The translations under genes were made by a program, and so were the position numbers. Below are positions 62,862 to 64,000 of a DNA stretch of 64,000 bases, one piece after another. A model generated the notes under the pieces. It saw only the letters and a program-made list of their open reading frames with translations. It did not search any database and had not been told where the DNA came from. Source of the DNA: Geomonas anaerohicana (GTDB taxonomy: Bacteria; Desulfobacterota; Desulfuromonadia; Geobacterales; Geobacteraceae). The stretch is from the NCBI RefSeq assembly GCF_016458305.1, contig NZ_JAEMHL010000005.1:186001-250000 (forward strand), written 5' to 3'. How positions within the stretch are numbered: position 1 is the first letter of the stretch; every line of letters begins with the position of its first letter.

Positions 62862-63387
62862 CAACGAAAGGGACGAGGCACCCATGTACGTTGAAATGAA
62901 GGTATTCGGCTTTGCCCTGGACGCCATCGCCCAGATGCCGGTCATCATCCTGAAGGACGCCGAGGAAAAGCACGCCGTCCCGGTATGGATCCACGCCTCC
63001 GAGTCGGTCTCCTTCGCCGCCCAGTTCGTCGGGCGCGAGATGAGCGCGCGCAACAGCCGCAAGGACGTGTTCACCGCCCTTATCGAGCAGTTGGAGATGA
63101 CCGTCGCCGGGATCTACGTCGAGAGCCTCAATGACGGCGTCTTCACCGCCTCGGTGCGCCTCAAGCCCGCGCACGGCGAAGAGCTCCGGCTCGAGGTCCA
63201 CGTGGCCGAGGCCATGCTCATGTCCCTGAAGTACCACTTGCCGGTGCAGGTCAACGACGAAGTCCTCACCCGCGCTTCCAGTCTGGACATGAACGAGGAA
63301 GGGTTCGCCCAAGAGAACAACGCCCGCCGCTTCGTCGATTTTCTCGACCACATGGACCCCGCCGCCATGGGCAAGTACCCGATGTAG
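62854..63387 (+). CDS. Bifunctional nuclease (DUF151) family protein
   Basis: 177 aa, ATG inside the end of miaB with GGAGAG upstream. Core family elements: VEMKVFGFALDAIAQMPVII, HAVPVWIHASESVSFAAQF and AEAMLMSLKYHLPVQVNDEV. Plant and archaeal members have reported RNase/DNase activity; the bacterial role is unclear. The overlap with miaB suggests coupled expression, fitting a nucleic-acid-related role. Confidence 0.88.
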   Translation: MSDNERDEAPMYVEMKVFGFALDAIAQMPVIILKDAEEKHAVPVWIHASESVSFAAQFVGREMSARNSRKDVFTALIEQLEMTVAGIYVESLNDGVFTASVRLKPAHGEELRLEVHVAEAMLMSLKYHLPVQVNDEVLTRASSLDMNEEGFAQENNARRFVDFLDHMDPAAMGKYPM

Positions 63388-63401
63388 CACACCACACAAC
63401 G

Positions 63402-63555
63402 AGATAAAGATTAAGACAAAGATTGAGATGAAGACTGTAGGCCGGCCCACCAGGTTTCCCGTTGCGCAGGGCAAGCAGAATTGAAAAAAGTGGTCGTTGG
63501 GCGTAGTGTGAGAACAGGCCCTGCGCCTTCTTAATCTCAATCTCAATCTGTTCCT
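63402..63555. repeat. Nested inverted repeat between two genes
   Basis: Outer arms GATTAAGACAAAGATTGAGA (63407-63426) and CTTAATCTCAATCTCAATCT (63529-63548) pair imperfectly; inside, GCGCAGGGC (63464-63472) and GCCCTGCGC (63518-63526) pair exactly. A related CTTAATCTCAGTCTTAATCT segment lies at about 4386-4405. Confidence 0.55.
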
Positions 63556-63568
63556 ACGAGGTTCCGAC

Positions 63569-64000
63569 ATGCGCGAAGCATCCTTTGACTTTCTGCAACA
63601 GCTTCTGGCCGCGCCCAGCCCTTCCGGGTACGAGCAGCCGGCCCAGCGGGTATTCCGCTCCTATATAGAACCCTTCTGCCAGGTGGCCACCGACGTCATG
63701 GGCAACGTCTTCGGGATGATCCAGGGCGAAGGGAAGAACCGCCCCCGCGTCATGGTGGTCGGCCACTCCGACGAGATCGGTCTCCAGGTGCGCTACCTGG
63801 ACGACAACGGCTTCATCTACTTCTCCGCCATCGGCGGCGTCGACCCGCACATCACCCCGGGCATGCGGGTGCACGTGCACACCTCCCGCGGCCGGCTGAA
63901 CGGCGTCATCGGCAAACGCCCCATCCACCTCATCGAGCCCAAGGAGCGCGACACGGTCATCAAGCTGGACGCCCAGTACATCGACATCGGCGCCGCCAAC
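63569..64000 (+). CDS. M42 family glutamyl aminopeptidase / endoglucanase-like, partial
   Basis: At least 144 codons from the ATG at 63569 (GAGG upstream); it runs off the right edge. FDFLQQLLAAPSPSGYEQPA, VVGHSDEIGLQVRYLDDNGF and GRLNGVIGKRPIHLIEP fit the start of the cobalt/zinc-dependent M42 peptidases. The first metal-binding His is in VVGHSDEIG. These enzymes form large tetrahedral complexes that trim peptides. The active-site glutamates lie beyond the window. Confidence 0.88.
   Translation, partial: MREASFDFLQQLLAAPSPSGYEQPAQRVFRSYIEPFCQVATDVMGNVFGMIQGEGKNRPRVMVVGHSDEIGLQVRYLDDNGFIYFSAIGGVDPHITPGMRVHVHTSRGRLNGVIGKRPIHLIEPKERDTVIKLDAQYIDIGAAN

Noticed and set aside
1..64000. tRNA and rRNA genes
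   Set aside because: No cloverleaf-like or rRNA-like segment was recognised by eye in the intergenic regions; a covariance search would settle this.

Overview
The window looks like chromosomal DNA of a Geobacter-type bacterium (Desulfuromonadota; Geobacter/Citrifermentans/Geomonas group). This is inferred from the GC-rich coding sequence, multiheme c-type cytochromes paired with an outer-membrane porin, several PilZ and receiver proteins, a large receptor-less chemosensory cluster and several families of intergenic repeats. No rRNA, tRNA, CRISPR array or intact insertion sequence was seen.

Layout. 0-12.5 kb: a Lon-type protease, a lipid kinase, a receiver-PilZ protein, a glycosyltransferase-CheV pair, a one-subunit molybdopterin oxidoreductase, a triheme cytochrome, two more PilZ proteins, GreB and an NRDE-family protein. 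12.7-19.1 kb: an unassigned lipoprotein, a three-gene ABC importer of the COG2984/4120/1101 type, hisI and long-form hisG. 19.3-25.8 kb is the accessory part: two unrecognised genes around a degenerate array of phased 20-21 bp repeats, an SRPBCC protein, a quinone oxidoreductase, a small zinc-finger protein and a CcdAB toxin-antitoxin pair. 26-35.9 kb: a Cache-type chemoreceptor, two neighbouring PEP carboxykinases (GTP type and ATP type), rubredoxin, a class V aminotransferase, a Phd/ParE pair and Der.

36.0-49.5 kb is a dense chemosensory cluster on the + strand: PATAN-receiver-GAF protein, CheY, CheA, ExeA-like ATPase, CheW, CheY, CheW, zinc-ribbon pseudo-receiver protein, HEAT-repeat protein, CheR, CheB, coiled-coil GAF protein, CheY. 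Most junctions overlap by a few bases. It contains no receptor and has several non-canonical parts, so it probably controls something other than classical swimming, such as type IV pili, extracellular matrix or gene expression.

49.7-54.2 kb: leuS, lptE, holA and, convergently, rpsT. 54.6-61.1 kb: a SAM methyltransferase and, on the - strand, porin - small periplasmic protein - octaheme cytochrome - octaheme cytochrome. That gene order resembles the extIJKL part of Geobacter electron-conduit loci. 61.5-64 kb: miaB, a bifunctional-nuclease-family gene and the start of an M42 aminopeptidase that runs off the window.

Start codons were moved from the longest open frame wherever a Shine-Dalgarno sequence and a family-like N terminus agreed. 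Two genes (ccdB and the HEAT-repeat gene) appear to start at CTG, and rpsT at TTG. The strongest candidates for something undescribed are the receptor-less chemosensory cluster, the 973-residue helical-repeat/beta-rich protein with the phased repeat array beside it, and the ccdAB control region with four boxes at 13-bp spacing.
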